DNA of 64,000 nucleotides from Rivularia sp. T60_A2020_040 (GTDB lineage: Bacteria > Cyanobacteriota > Cyanobacteriia > Cyanobacteriales > Nostocaceae): positions 86,287-150,286 of the forward strand of contig JACYMD010000128.1 in the NCBI GenBank assembly GCA_015272215.1. The letters run 5' to 3'. The notes under the pieces were generated by a model. The model was not told the DNA's origin, made no database searches, and saw only the letters and a program-made list of their open reading frames with translations. The translations under genes were made by a program, and so were the position numbers. Each line of letters starts with the position of its first letter. The stretch's first letter is position 1. Positions 10,283 through 20,480 of this stretch are shown piece by piece.

Positions 10283-11500
10283 ATGTATGATTTCATTATT
10301 GTTGGTGGGGGTATAGTCGGTCTTTCTACCAGTATGGCTTTAGGTAAACGCTATCCAAAAGCAAGAATTTTAGTTTTGGAAAAAGAGTTGGAAGTAGCGT
10401 TTCACCAAACTGGTAATAATAGCGGCGTTATTCATTCAGGTATTTACTATAAACCTGGTAGTTTCAAAGCTAAATTTTCCCGCGAAGGTTGTCGTTCGAT
10501 GGTACAGTTTTGCCAAGAACACGGTATCGACCATGAAGTATGCGGTAAAGTGATTGTGGCAACTTCTCCTCAAGAACTTCCTCGTTTAGAAAACCTCTAC
10601 AAGCGAGGTTTAGAAAATGGTATAGAAGTTAAAAGAATTACCAGTGAACAAGTCAAAGAAATTGAACCCCATGTAAGTAGTGTCGCCGGAATTTGGGTAG
10701 CATCAACTGGGATTGTAAATTATAAGCAAGTTTGCCAGAAATACGCCCAAATCATTCTGGAACAGGGCGGTGAAATCAAATTTAACACCAAAGTTCAGAA
10801 AATAGTTAATCGCGGTGAAAACCAGGTTTTAGAAACCAATAATGGTAGCTTTGAAACTCGTTTTGTAATTAACTGCGCTGGACTGTATTCTGACCGTGTA
10901 GCTAAATTAGGTAAGGTCGATCCCCAAGCCAAAATTGTACCTTTCCGGGGAGAATATTACGAATTAATTCCAGAAAAACGTCATTTAGTCAAGGGCTTAA
11001 TTTATCCCGTACCTAATCCAGATTTTCCCTTTCTTGGTGTTCATTTTACCCGGATGATAGACGGTACAGTTCACGCCGGACCGAACGCTGTACTTAGTTT
11101 GAAGCGTGAAGGTTATAAAAAAACAGATTTTGACTTAGGTGATTTTGCGGAAGTCATGAGTTATCCAGGCTTTTGGAAATTAGCAGCAAAGCACTCCGAT
11201 GAAGGGATCAAAGAAATTATTCGATCCTTTAGTAAAGCAGCCTTTGTCAAAAGCTTGCAAAACTTGATTCCCGAAGTGCGATCGCAAGATGTGGTTCCGA
11301 CTCATGCGGGTGTCCGCGCTCAAGCTTTGATGAACGACGGTAAATTAGTAGACGACTTTTTGATTGTCAAAGGTCAAAACTCCGTTCATGTGTGCAATGC
11401 TCCTTCTCCAGCAGCTACTTCTTCCATCGAAATTGGTAAAGCTGTAGTCGCAGAAATTCCCGAACAAACACATCTCAAATCAGTAGCAGTTAATTGCTAA
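10283..11500 (+). CDS. lhgO: L-2-hydroxyglutarate oxidase (LhgO-like FAD-dependent oxidoreductase)
   Basis: MYDFIIVGGGIVGLSTSMALGKRYP...QTGNNSGVIHSGIYYKPGSFKAKFSREG; LhgO family hallmarks. Confidence 0.88.
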   Translation: MYDFIIVGGGIVGLSTSMALGKRYPKARILVLEKELEVAFHQTGNNSGVIHSGIYYKPGSFKAKFSREGCRSMVQFCQEHGIDHEVCGKVIVATSPQELPRLENLYKRGLENGIEVKRITSEQVKEIEPHVSSVAGIWVASTGIVNYKQVCQKYAQIILEQGGEIKFNTKVQKIVNRGENQVLETNNGSFETRFVINCAGLYSDRVAKLGKVDPQAKIVPFRGEYYELIPEKRHLVKGLIYPVPNPDFPFLGVHFTRMIDGTVHAGPNAVLSLKREGYKKTDFDLGDFAEVMSYPGFWKLAAKHSDEGIKEIIRSFSKAAFVKSLQNLIPEVRSQDVVPTHAGVRAQALMNDGKLVDDFLIVKGQNSVHVCNAPSPAATSSIEIGKAVVAEIPEQTHLKSVAVNC

Positions 11501-11546
11501 TAGATTTAAAACTTAATCATTAAATAGTTAATAGGTATTGAAATCA

Positions 11547-12575
11547 ATGAAAATTCTTGTTACTGGTACTGAAGGTTATCTTGGTTGTTTGCTAGCTCCT
11601 TTGTTAATTGAAAAAGGACATGAAGTTATTGGTGTAGACACTGGTTATTACAAAGTTGGTTGGTTGTACAACGGTACCCAAACTACCGCTAAAACTTTAA
11701 ATAAAGATATTCGGCATATTACTGTAGAAGATTTACAAGGTGTCGAAGCAATAGTTCACATGGCTGAATTATCAAACGACCCTACCGGACAATTATCACC
11801 AAATATTACCTACGATATCAACCATGCTGGTTCGGTTCGTCTTGCCAAACTAGCGAAACAAGCGGGTGTCCGTCGCTTCGTATATATGTCTTCTTGTAGC
11901 GTTTATGGTGTTGCGACAGAAGGTGATGTTACAGAGGAATCCCCGGTTAATCCGCAAACTGCTTATGCAGAATGTAAAACCTTTGTAGAACGAGATGTCA
12001 AACCACTTGCTAGCGATGATTTTTCCCCTACCTTCATGCGGAATGCGACAGCATTTGGTGCTTCTCCAAGAATGCGGTTTGATATTGTTTTAAATAATTT
12101 AGCTGGTTTAGCCTGGACTACCAAAGAAATCAAAATGATTAGCGATGGTACTCCTTGGAGACCATTAGTTCATGCCTTGGATATTTCAAAAGCGATTATT
12201 TGTGCCATAGAAGCTCCTCGCGATATTGTCCACAACCAAATATTCAACGTCGGAGATACTGCAAATAATTATCGAGTTAAGGAAATAGCTGAATTTGTTG
12301 CCCAAGCCTTTCCTGGATGTAAATTGAGCTTTGGTGATAGTGGTTCAGATAATCGTAGCTATCGAGTTTCTTTTGAAAAAATCAATACTACTTTACCTGG
12401 CTTTAAATGCGATTGGGATGCATCTTCGGGAGCTAAACAATTATTTGATGTGTTTAGTCAAATTGATCTGACAGAGGAAATATTTTTCTCTAGAGGTTTT
12501 ACTCGTTTAAAACAGTTAGAGTATTTGATTCGTACCCAACAAATTGATAAAGATTTCTTCTGGGCTAAGAAATAA
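11547..12575 (+). CDS. NAD-dependent epimerase/dehydratase (extended SDR)
   Basis: MKILVTGTEGYLGCLLAPLL; YMSSCSVYGVA; nucleotide-sugar SDR. The ATG at 11547 is preferred over the TTG at 11538. Confidence 0.88.
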   Translation: MKILVTGTEGYLGCLLAPLLIEKGHEVIGVDTGYYKVGWLYNGTQTTAKTLNKDIRHITVEDLQGVEAIVHMAELSNDPTGQLSPNITYDINHAGSVRLAKLAKQAGVRRFVYMSSCSVYGVATEGDVTEESPVNPQTAYAECKTFVERDVKPLASDDFSPTFMRNATAFGASPRMRFDIVLNNLAGLAWTTKEIKMISDGTPWRPLVHALDISKAIICAIEAPRDIVHNQIFNVGDTANNYRVKEIAEFVAQAFPGCKLSFGDSGSDNRSYRVSFEKINTTLPGFKCDWDASSGAKQLFDVFSQIDLTEEIFFSRGFTRLKQLEYLIRTQQIDKDFFWAKK

Positions 12576-12673
12576 TCAAACTATATTTTATCCAAATCAA
12601 AAACAAATCAAACAAATATTGGGGTGTTTATTTACCCCTATTCAAAAATTAAATTATTCTTTCAGAGGTTGCC

Positions 12674-13225
12674 ATGATTTTTACCGAAACTGAACTGCAA
12701 GGAGCTTACATTATCGACTTAGAAGAAAAACACGATACTCGTGGCTTCTTCGCTCGTACTTTCTGCGCTCAAGAACTCGAAGCACATGGTTTAAAGTCAA
12801 CGGTTGCCCAATGTAATTTATCCTTTAACCATAAGAAGGGTACTTTACGGGGAATGCACTATCAAGTAGCTCCAGCAGCAGAAACAAAGTTAATTCGCTG
12901 CACAAAAGGTGCTATCTATGACGTAATTATTGATATGCGTCCCGAATCTCCTACTTATTTACAGCATTTCGGTGTGGAATTAACAGCAGACAATCATCGT
13001 GCTTTGTATGTACCTGAAATGTTTGCTCACGGCTACCAAGCACTAACTGATGGCTGTGAAGTTATGTATATGGTAGGTGAATTTTATACCCCCGGATACG
13101 AAAAGGGTTTACGCTATGATGACCCATTTTTTAACATTCAATGGCCTCTCGAAGCAACTGAAATGTCTGAAAAAGATCAAAATTGGCCTTTGATGAGAAT
13201 GATCAGTGTTGGTGGTGCTTCCTAA
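12674..13225 (+). CDS. rfbC: dTDP-4-dehydrorhamnose 3,5-epimerase family protein
   Basis: DTRGFFARTFCAQELEAHGL...QCNLSFNHKKGTLRGMHYQ...LIRCTKGAIYDVIIDMRPESPTY. Confidence 0.93.
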   Translation: MIFTETELQGAYIIDLEEKHDTRGFFARTFCAQELEAHGLKSTVAQCNLSFNHKKGTLRGMHYQVAPAAETKLIRCTKGAIYDVIIDMRPESPTYLQHFGVELTADNHRALYVPEMFAHGYQALTDGCEVMYMVGEFYTPGYEKGLRYDDPFFNIQWPLEATEMSEKDQNWPLMRMISVGGAS

Positions 13226-13345
13226 TTGCTCGCTTTCTGTGGAAGATTACTGATAAAAAAAACCCTTCTAGACGCAGAGAAGGCAGAGGAATGAGAAGAA
13301 GAGAGATGAATCGCACCAACAAGGGTGAAAGGTAGATCGGGGATT
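13226..13345. mobile_element. MITE-like element, reverse orientation, degenerate
   Basis: TTGCTCGCTTTCTGTGGAAGATTACTGATAAAAAAAACCC...GACGCAGAGAAGGCAGAGGAATGAGAAG...GGATTACC aligns with the reverse complement of 8097-8205; begins at the rfbC stop codon. Right boundary approximate. Confidence 0.68.
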
Positions 13346-13422
13346 ACCTAAGTATTAATGACTAGTACAGAAGTTGATTGAAGTACACATTTAGAACATA
13401 ATATCTCACAGGAGTTAAATTA

Positions 13423-14736
13423 ATGATTATTGTAGACCGCGCTTTACAAGCACGCGCTGAAGCAGGAAATCCGGTAAAAGTCGCAATGATTGGCGCGGGT
13501 TTTATGGGTCGGGGAATTGCTAATCAAATTGCTAATTCGGTTCCTGGAATGGAATTGGTGGCGATTTCTAACCGGAATATAGATGCTGCGAAACGGGCTT
13601 ATACTGAAGCGGGAATTGAAACTGTTAAAGAAATTTCCCATGTTACGGATTTAGAAGATGTCATCAGACAAGGTGGATATGCAGTAACTGAAGATGCAAT
13701 GTTACTGTGCCGTGCTGAAGGTATTGATGCCATTATCGAAGTAACTGGAGCAATCGAGTTTGGCGCTCATGTTGTGATGGAAGCTATTGCTCATCACAAG
13801 CATATTATTATGATGAATGCCGAGCTTGACGGTACTATCGGTTCTATTTTGAAAGTGTATGCCGATAAAGCCGGGGTTATCCTCTCAGCTTGTGACGGAG
13901 ACCAACCGGGGGTGGAAATGAACCTTTATCGGTTTGTTAAGAGTATTGGTTTAACTCCACTACTGTGCGGAAACATCAAGGGATTACAAGACCCTTATCG
14001 TAATCCTACCACTCAAGAAGCATTTGCTAAACGTTGGGGACAAAAGCCTCATATGGTGACTAGCTTCGCTGATGGAAGCAAAATTTCCTTTGAGCAAGCG
14101 ATTGTTGCTAACGCTACGGGAATGAAAGTTGCTCAACGGGGAATGCTGGGATACGACTTCAAAGGTCATGTTGATGAAATGACCTCGATGTATGATGTGG
14201 AACAATTAAAGCAACTTGGTGGTATTGTTGATTACGTTGTCGGTGCGAAACCCGGTCCCGGAGTATTCGTTTTTGCAACTCACGACGACCCCAAACAACA
14301 GCATTATCTGAATCTATATAAGTTAGGTGAAGGACCTCTTTACAGCTTTTATACCCCTTATCATTTGTGCCATTTTGAAGTACCTTTATCAGTAGCCAGA
14401 GCGGTACTATTTAAAGACGCTGTGATGTCTCCCTTGGGAGCGCCCCTAGTCGATGTGGTAACTACTGCCAAAATTGACCTTAAAGCCGGGGATACCCTTG
14501 ATGGTATTGGCTACTACATGACCTATGGACAATGCGAAAATTCCGAAATAGTTCGCGAACAAAATCTACTTCCAATGGGTCTAGCAGAAGGATGTCGTTT
14601 AAAGCAAGATATTATTAAAGACCAAGTTCTTACCTACGATGACGTAGAACTACCACAAGGTAGACTTTGCGACAAGTTGCGGGAAGAACAAAATGCAACA
14701 TTTGCGAGCTTAAAGACCTTGGCAGTAGCTAGATAA
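13423..14736 (+). CDS. Rossmann-fold oxidoreductase with C-terminal SAF domain (homoserine-dehydrogenase-like)
   Basis: VKVAMIGAGFMGRGIANQI; C-terminal TTAKIDLKAGDTLDGIGYYMTYG...LPMGLAEGCRLKQDI is SAF-like. Confidence 0.8.
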   Translation: MIIVDRALQARAEAGNPVKVAMIGAGFMGRGIANQIANSVPGMELVAISNRNIDAAKRAYTEAGIETVKEISHVTDLEDVIRQGGYAVTEDAMLLCRAEGIDAIIEVTGAIEFGAHVVMEAIAHHKHIIMMNAELDGTIGSILKVYADKAGVILSACDGDQPGVEMNLYRFVKSIGLTPLLCGNIKGLQDPYRNPTTQEAFAKRWGQKPHMVTSFADGSKISFEQAIVANATGMKVAQRGMLGYDFKGHVDEMTSMYDVEQLKQLGGIVDYVVGAKPGPGVFVFATHDDPKQQHYLNLYKLGEGPLYSFYTPYHLCHFEVPLSVARAVLFKDAVMSPLGAPLVDVVTTAKIDLKAGDTLDGIGYYMTYGQCENSEIVREQNLLPMGLAEGCRLKQDIIKDQVLTYDDVELPQGRLCDKLREEQNATFASLKTLAVAR

Positions 14737-14806
14737 AATAACCACAACAGATATCATGCATTGTTTCATAAATTGACCGAAGTAGTACAGAATAAATAAT
14801 TAGGGT

Positions 14807-14849
14807 AGTGAAGGATTTTTGTTAATTAAAATATTCAATATCCTTCACT
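14807..14849 (+). terminator. Hairpin/possible terminator between the SAF-protein gene and the downstream GT gene
   Basis: AGTGAAGGAT...ATCCTTCACT 10-bp perfect arms followed by ccatttttctt; loop is long (23 nt). Confidence 0.45.
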
Positions 14850-14898
14850 CCATTTTTCTTAGTTAGTTAAAATTTAATAGAGTTTTCCCAGGGTATTT

Positions 14899-16107
14899 AT
14901 GCAAACCAATTTAGTTAAGCGCGTAGCAGATAATATTACTGTAGTCGCGGATAAAATCCAAGGTCGTCTCGAAAGACGGCGCATAGTTTCAATTCAACCA
15001 GATAAACCAGCAATTGGAAACGTACTTATTTCTTACGTTGTCAATCCATTCACTTTGAAACCAGGTGAATCCTTGCCAACTTCCCATACTCAACATTGGG
15101 AATGTTTGCAAATGGCTAAAACTTTTTTAGACTTCGGCTACAACGTTGATGTTATATGGTTTTATAACGATGTATTTATTCCAAAAAAACATTATGCCTT
15201 TTTTATTGAAACACGTTGGAACTTACAAAGATGTGTACCGTTTCTGAACAAAGATTGTGTAAAAATATTTCATTCTGATACAGCGCATATTTTATTCCAC
15301 AATGCTGCTGAAGCAAATAGATTATTAAAATTACAGCAACGACGCGGTATTACTTTAAGTCCGAAAAGATTCGAGCAACCAAACAAAGCTATAGAATACG
15401 CCGATTGTGCGACAGTTCTTGGTAACGAGTTTACGATCAACACATTTAAATACGCCAATAAACCGTTGTATCGAGTTCCTATTTCTGCTCCCAGGCTTTA
15501 TCCTTTTCCTGAAGATAAAGATTTTGCAGCTTGCCGTAAAAACTTTCTGTGGTTTGGTAGTGGTGGTTTGGTTCATAAAGGATTAGACTTACTTTTAGAT
15601 GCCTTTTCCCAAATGCCAGATTATAATTTAACTATTTGCGGACCAATTGAGAAAGAAGACGATTTTAAAACAGCTTTTTATCAAGAACTTTATCAAACTC
15701 CGAATATTCATACAATTGGGTGGGTTGATGTGACATCTCAAAAGTTTTTAGACATTGTTAATAGTTGTTTAGGAATTGTTTATCCAACATGCTCCGAAGG
15801 TGGTGGCGGATGCGTTATAAATTGTATGCATACAGGACTGATTCCCATTGTTAGTTATGAATCAAGTGTCGATGTTAGCGATGATTATGGAGTTATTTTA
15901 AAAGAAAATACTGTAGCACAAATTAAACAGAGTATTCAGAATATTTCTAAATTAAATCCATCGCAACTCCAACAAATGGCCAGGAAATCTTGGGAATTTG
16001 TCAGAAAAAATCATACGAGAGAAAGATTTGCTCAAGTTTATCGAGAAACGATTGAAAAAATCATGTTACAACAAGGTATAAAACAAGATTTATTAACATA
16101 TGTTTAA
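14899..16107 (+). CDS. Glycosyltransferase (GT-B, GT4-like)
   Basis: FLWFGSGGLVHKGLDLLLDAFSQMPDYNLTICGP...YPTCSEGGGGCVINCMHTGLIPI. Confidence 0.78.
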   Translation: MQTNLVKRVADNITVVADKIQGRLERRRIVSIQPDKPAIGNVLISYVVNPFTLKPGESLPTSHTQHWECLQMAKTFLDFGYNVDVIWFYNDVFIPKKHYAFFIETRWNLQRCVPFLNKDCVKIFHSDTAHILFHNAAEANRLLKLQQRRGITLSPKRFEQPNKAIEYADCATVLGNEFTINTFKYANKPLYRVPISAPRLYPFPEDKDFAACRKNFLWFGSGGLVHKGLDLLLDAFSQMPDYNLTICGPIEKEDDFKTAFYQELYQTPNIHTIGWVDVTSQKFLDIVNSCLGIVYPTCSEGGGGCVINCMHTGLIPIVSYESSVDVSDDYGVILKENTVAQIKQSIQNISKLNPSQLQQMARKSWEFVRKNHTRERFAQVYRETIEKIMLQQGIKQDLLTYV

Positions 16108-16816
16108 ACTATCTTTAAATCAATTGCGAATTAGTTTAGGAGCCGCCGTCAGAGATACTAATTACAATGTACATTACAATTGGCTTTTACGTTTTAAAAG
16201 CAAACCTGTTGAGGTAAGTAACAAGCGAGCCATAGTTTTTTCTCCCCACCAAGATGATGAAACTATCGGTTGTGGAGGAGCGATCGCCCTTAAGCGTTCC
16301 CAAGGAATACCAGTCAAAGTAGTGTTCCTCACCGATGGACGTTATGGTAGACCAAATTGGATTGAACCGGAGAATATTATTGAATATCGTCAACAAGAAG
16401 CATCAAGCGCTTTGAATATTTTGGGAATTGAACCATCACAAACGCAATTCCTCGGTGAAGCCGATGGAAGTCTAGCTCAATTATCTCCCGAACAACGCAA
16501 CTTATTAATTGATAAATTAGTTGAAATTATTCAATCTTTTGCACCGCAAGAAGTTTACGTTCCTCATCATTACGATGGACATCCAGGTCATGAAGCAACT
16601 TACTCTTTAGTTGACAGTGCGATTAAAGCTTCTAAAATGCCCATAGAACTTTTACAATATCCGATTTGGATGTTGTGGCGGAGTCCCTTATCTTCTCATA
16701 AATATTTGCCGAAAAAAGTCAAGCTTATCGCTTGTTTATCGGCAATTTTAAAGAAACAAAACACCAAGCAATTGCAGTCTACAATTCACAAACCCCAAAT
16801 TTACCTTCTAGCTTGA
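16100..16816 (+). CDS. PIG-L family deacetylase
   Basis: AIVFSPHQDDETIGCGGAIALKRSQG...HHYDGHPGHEAT; overlaps the upstream glycosyltransferase by 8 nt. Confidence 0.88.
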   Translation: MFKLSLNQLRISLGAAVRDTNYNVHYNWLLRFKSKPVEVSNKRAIVFSPHQDDETIGCGGAIALKRSQGIPVKVVFLTDGRYGRPNWIEPENIIEYRQQEASSALNILGIEPSQTQFLGEADGSLAQLSPEQRNLLIDKLVEIIQSFAPQEVYVPHHYDGHPGHEATYSLVDSAIKASKMPIELLQYPIWMLWRSPLSSHKYLPKKVKLIACLSAILKKQNTKQLQSTIHKPQIYLLA

Positions 16817-16973
16817 AGCAAGCAATGTTTTCTAATCACGAAATATTTTTTAAAGACTAAATTTATCTATTACCATTGGTCGTAAAAATCATTTATAAAA
16901 TAAACAAAAAATAGTATTATTATTCAGTATTTAAATGTCATAAAACTTCCTTAATTAATCTTTTTTAAATTGT

Positions 16974-18116
16974 TTGCGGTCGAAGTGTAATTTTATAGGG
17001 AACAACATGAAAGTTGCTTTAGTCCATGATTATTTAACCCAAAAAGGTGGCGCAGAACGAGTCTTTGAATTGCTTTGTAAACGTTTTCCTGAAGCTGATA
17101 TTTTTACATCTTTATACGATGCTCAAAAAACTATTGATCTAGGTGAACGCATAGTCAACACAACTTATTTGCAAAATATTCCTGGTGCTGCAAAATACTT
17201 TCGCCTGATGGCTCCTTTGTATTTTCCTGCTTTTCGGGCTTTAGATTTACAAGAATATGATTTAATTATCAGTAGTAGTACTAGCTTTGCCAAAGCTGTA
17301 CGAAAAAACCCCAAAGCACAGCACATTTGCTTTTGTCATAATGTGACTCGTTTCCTTTGGGATACAGAAACTTATTTAAGAGAATATGCTGACTATCAGT
17401 ATTTTTCTCCATTAATTGAAAAAGTTTTTCAGTTAATGAGAAATGTAGACTTAACTTATGCACAAGAACCAGACCTGTACATTGCGAATTCTAGTGTTGT
17501 TGCACGACGGATCAAAAGTACTTATGGTAAAAAAGCAATAGTTATTAACTACCCGATTGATACGAGTAAATTTGTTTATTCAGATTCCAAAGACGATTAT
17601 TTTCTTGCATCTGCAAGAATGATCGGTTACAAACGACTTGATATAATAGTAGAAGCTTTTAACTGGCTGGGATGGCATCTCAAAATATCAGGTGACGGTC
17701 CAGAAAAAGAACGCTTACAATCAAAAGCTTTGAAAAATATCGAATTTGTCGGTCACGTATCTGATGTAGAACGTACCCAATTGTTTTCTAAGGCAAAATC
17801 AGTAATAGTTGCAGCCTTAGAAGATTATGGATTGGTTCCGGTAGAAGCAAATGCTAGTGGAACACCAGTAGTAGCTTTCGGAGCCGGAGGAGTTTTAGAT
17901 ACTCAGGTACCTGGTAAAACAGGAGTCTTTTTCAAAAGGCAAACACCTGATTCTCTACAAACCGCATTATTAGAAGCCAGGGAAATCTATTGGAATTACG
18001 ATAACATCCGCAATCATGCTGTAGCCAATTTTTCGGAAGAGGCATTTTTTAGTAAAGTCGAACAAGTCATCGACCAAACTAGTCAAATACAGCGATCGCA
18101 GTCTCTGATTTGTTAG
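16974..18116 (+). CDS. Glycosyltransferase, GT4 mannosyltransferase-like
   Basis: MKVALVHDYLTQKGGAERVFELLCKRFPEADIFTSLYD...GHVSDVERTQLFSKAKSVIVAALEDYGLVPVEANASGTPV. Confidence 0.9.
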   Translation: MRSKCNFIGNNMKVALVHDYLTQKGGAERVFELLCKRFPEADIFTSLYDAQKTIDLGERIVNTTYLQNIPGAAKYFRLMAPLYFPAFRALDLQEYDLIISSSTSFAKAVRKNPKAQHICFCHNVTRFLWDTETYLREYADYQYFSPLIEKVFQLMRNVDLTYAQEPDLYIANSSVVARRIKSTYGKKAIVINYPIDTSKFVYSDSKDDYFLASARMIGYKRLDIIVEAFNWLGWHLKISGDGPEKERLQSKALKNIEFVGHVSDVERTQLFSKAKSVIVAALEDYGLVPVEANASGTPVVAFGAGGVLDTQVPGKTGVFFKRQTPDSLQTALLEAREIYWNYDNIRNHAVANFSEEAFFSKVEQVIDQTSQIQRSQSLIC

Positions 18117-20368
18117 CTGAGGAAATTAATAAAGTGAATCAAGCCAGCCTAAGTCCCCATGTAAATCCAGCTGCTGATACAGAACCGGGTTACGGACAAC
18201 TGTTTGCGGTATTAATCCGGCGATTTCCTTGGTTTTTGATCGTATTTCTGGCTTCCGTAGGAGCGGGTTATTATATATACAAAAAAACACCGCCTACATA
18301 CAACAGTTCAATGGAACTGCTAGTAGAGCCAAATTATCAAGCAAAAGCAGAAGGAACGGAAATAGGCAAAAATCAGTTTACGGACTCGAATGTGAAGATA
18401 GATACTGCTACTCAGTTGAATTTAATGGGTAGTTCTTCACTTCTAAAACAAGCAGTTGATAAACTAAAGCCTGAATATCCGGAGATCACCGTAAATAATA
18501 TCAAAAGTGCTTTATCTTTACAGCAACTAAGGTCAAAAGAAGATAATACTGCAACTAAAATATTCCGCATTGAGTATACAGGTCAAGACCCAGCAAAAAC
18601 TCAAAGAGTATTAGAAGCTATACGGCAAGTTTATCTCGATTACAACAAAGAGCAGCAGAGAAAGCGTTTAGGAAATGGTCTGAAAGTTGTCAGGGAACAG
18701 AAAAAAAATGTCGCAGACGAGTTAAATAAAGCTGAAGCACAATTATTAAGGTTTCGCAAAACTGAGAATTTAACAGATCCTTCTACACAAGCAAAAGCTT
18801 ATGAAGACGCTTTAAATAATATTCAGCAAGAACGAACCACAACTCGTAATCAATATAGAGAAGCTCAAGCTCGTCTCAACTCTTTACAACAACAGTTAAA
18901 ACAAACTCCTCAAAATGCACTGGTTTCTTCTCGTTTGAGTCAGTCAACTCGTTATCAATCCTTGCTCAACGAAATCCAAAAAACCGAACTGGCGATCGCC
19001 CAAGCCAATTTGCGGTTTACAGAAAGTCATCCGGACGTTTTAAAGCTCAAGGAACAGCTTGTAGAACAAAAACAGTTATTACAACAAGAAGTCGGAAGAG
19101 CTTTAGGAGGAAGTAACGCGGATGCCAGCGCCATCGATTCCGGTGAAATACTTAACCAAGGACAGCTTTCTCAAACAGACCTCAACCTTGCTAGTAATTT
19201 AGCAGAAACCCAAACAAATCTGTTTGCTTTAGCTGCTCGCGACCAAAGTTTAGCACAAAGAGAAGAACAGCTTAACCAAGAATTGAGAAAATTTCCTCTC
19301 CTCTTAGCTCAGTATAATCGCTTACAACCCCAGGTAGACTTGACCCGTCAACGCTTGCAACAGCTTTTGAAAGTAGAGCAAGAATTAGAGCAAGAACTCA
19401 ACAAAGGTGGATTTAACTGGGAAGTAGTGGAAGAACCCCAAGAAGGAAACTACTTAGGTCCAAATCTGCAACAAAACCTGATGTTGGGTGGAGTAGTGGG
19501 TTTGATGTTAGGAGGGATAGCAGCTTTTGCTCGTGAAGCCGGAGATGATGCGGTTCGGACTACTGCTGAACTAGAAAAACAAGTTGCTATCCCCTTGTTA
19601 GGGACAACTCCGAAATTACCTTCTGCAAAAGCCAAAGAGCCGGTGTTTAGATTACCGTTCGGCAAGCCAGAAGTTCTTGCTCCTTGGACAGTTCAGGTGT
19701 TACAATCACCACCACGTTGGGAATCCCTAGACCTAATTTATAAAAATATAGAATTGCTCAATTCTGTTTCTACCTTCAAATCTTTGATGATAACTTCAGC
19801 ATTACCTGATGAAGGTAAATCAGCTTTAGCTTTAGGTTTAGCGATGAGTGCGGCTCGCTTGCATAAAAAGGTATTATTAATTGATGCCAATTTACGCGAC
19901 CCTAGCGTACATAAAAATCTCAATCTTCCCAACGAACAAGGTCTTTCTACTTTGTTGACAAGCGATGTCGCTCTACCTAACCAGATAACTCTCCAATCTT
20001 CAGGCTCATCTTATATAGATATCTTAACCGCAGGACCAATTCCCGACGACCCAGCGAATCTATTAAGCTCTCCTCGTATGGAAGAATTGATGAGTGCATT
20101 TGAAGAAAACTACGATTTAGTCATCTTGGATGGCTCTTCTGTACTTGGTTTGGTGGATGCTTTACTCACAGCATCAACTTGTCGCGGCGTAATCATGGTA
20201 GCAAGTATTGGCAAGGTAACTCGTACCCAAGTTGCACAAGCGACTGCCATGCTCGGTAAGTTGAATTTACTTGGGGTTGTGGCAAATGGAGTCTCAAACT
20301 CTAGTTTTAGTTATGTTCCCCATGTTAAACAACAGCAACTTGCACTCAAAGGAGCCGTGGAAGAGTAG
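18110..20368 (+). CDS. Wzc-like polysaccharide co-polymerase / tyrosine-kinase-like ATPase
   Basis: Wzz-type N-terminus FAVLIRRFPWFLIVFLASVGAGYYIYKKTPPTYNSSMELLVEPNY; coiled coil; ITSALPDEGKSALALGLAMSAARLHKKVLLIDANLRDPSVH. Start codon uncertain (TTG 18110). Confidence 0.88.
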   Translation: MLAEEINKVNQASLSPHVNPAADTEPGYGQLFAVLIRRFPWFLIVFLASVGAGYYIYKKTPPTYNSSMELLVEPNYQAKAEGTEIGKNQFTDSNVKIDTATQLNLMGSSSLLKQAVDKLKPEYPEITVNNIKSALSLQQLRSKEDNTATKIFRIEYTGQDPAKTQRVLEAIRQVYLDYNKEQQRKRLGNGLKVVREQKKNVADELNKAEAQLLRFRKTENLTDPSTQAKAYEDALNNIQQERTTTRNQYREAQARLNSLQQQLKQTPQNALVSSRLSQSTRYQSLLNEIQKTELAIAQANLRFTESHPDVLKLKEQLVEQKQLLQQEVGRALGGSNADASAIDSGEILNQGQLSQTDLNLASNLAETQTNLFALAARDQSLAQREEQLNQELRKFPLLLAQYNRLQPQVDLTRQRLQQLLKVEQELEQELNKGGFNWEVVEEPQEGNYLGPNLQQNLMLGGVVGLMLGGIAAFAREAGDDAVRTTAELEKQVAIPLLGTTPKLPSAKAKEPVFRLPFGKPEVLAPWTVQVLQSPPRWESLDLIYKNIELLNSVSTFKSLMITSALPDEGKSALALGLAMSAARLHKKVLLIDANLRDPSVHKNLNLPNEQGLSTLLTSDVALPNQITLQSSGSSYIDILTAGPIPDDPANLLSSPRMEELMSAFEENYDLVILDGSSVLGLVDALLTASTCRGVIMVASIGKVTRTQVAQATAMLGKLNLLGVVANGVSNSSFSYVPHVKQQQLALKGAVEE

Positions 20369-20415
20369 ATATTTAATCGGAGTATCCCTACGGAACCCAC
20401 AGAGCAATCTAAGAT

Positions 20416-20480
20416 AGTCGAGTTTATATTTTTATCAGGGTGTTTACAGATACTGATTTCAAAAACCCGACTTATCAACT
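20416..20480. repeat. Degenerate copy of the AAGTCGGGTTTTT hairpin repeat
   Basis: agtcgagtttatatttttatcagggtgtttacagatactgatttcaaaaacccgactta. Confidence 0.65.

Noticed and set aside
13254-13345. Small ORF or regulatory RNA between rfbC and the SAF-protein gene
   Set aside because: The sequence is explained by a degenerate reverse-oriented MITE-like copy.
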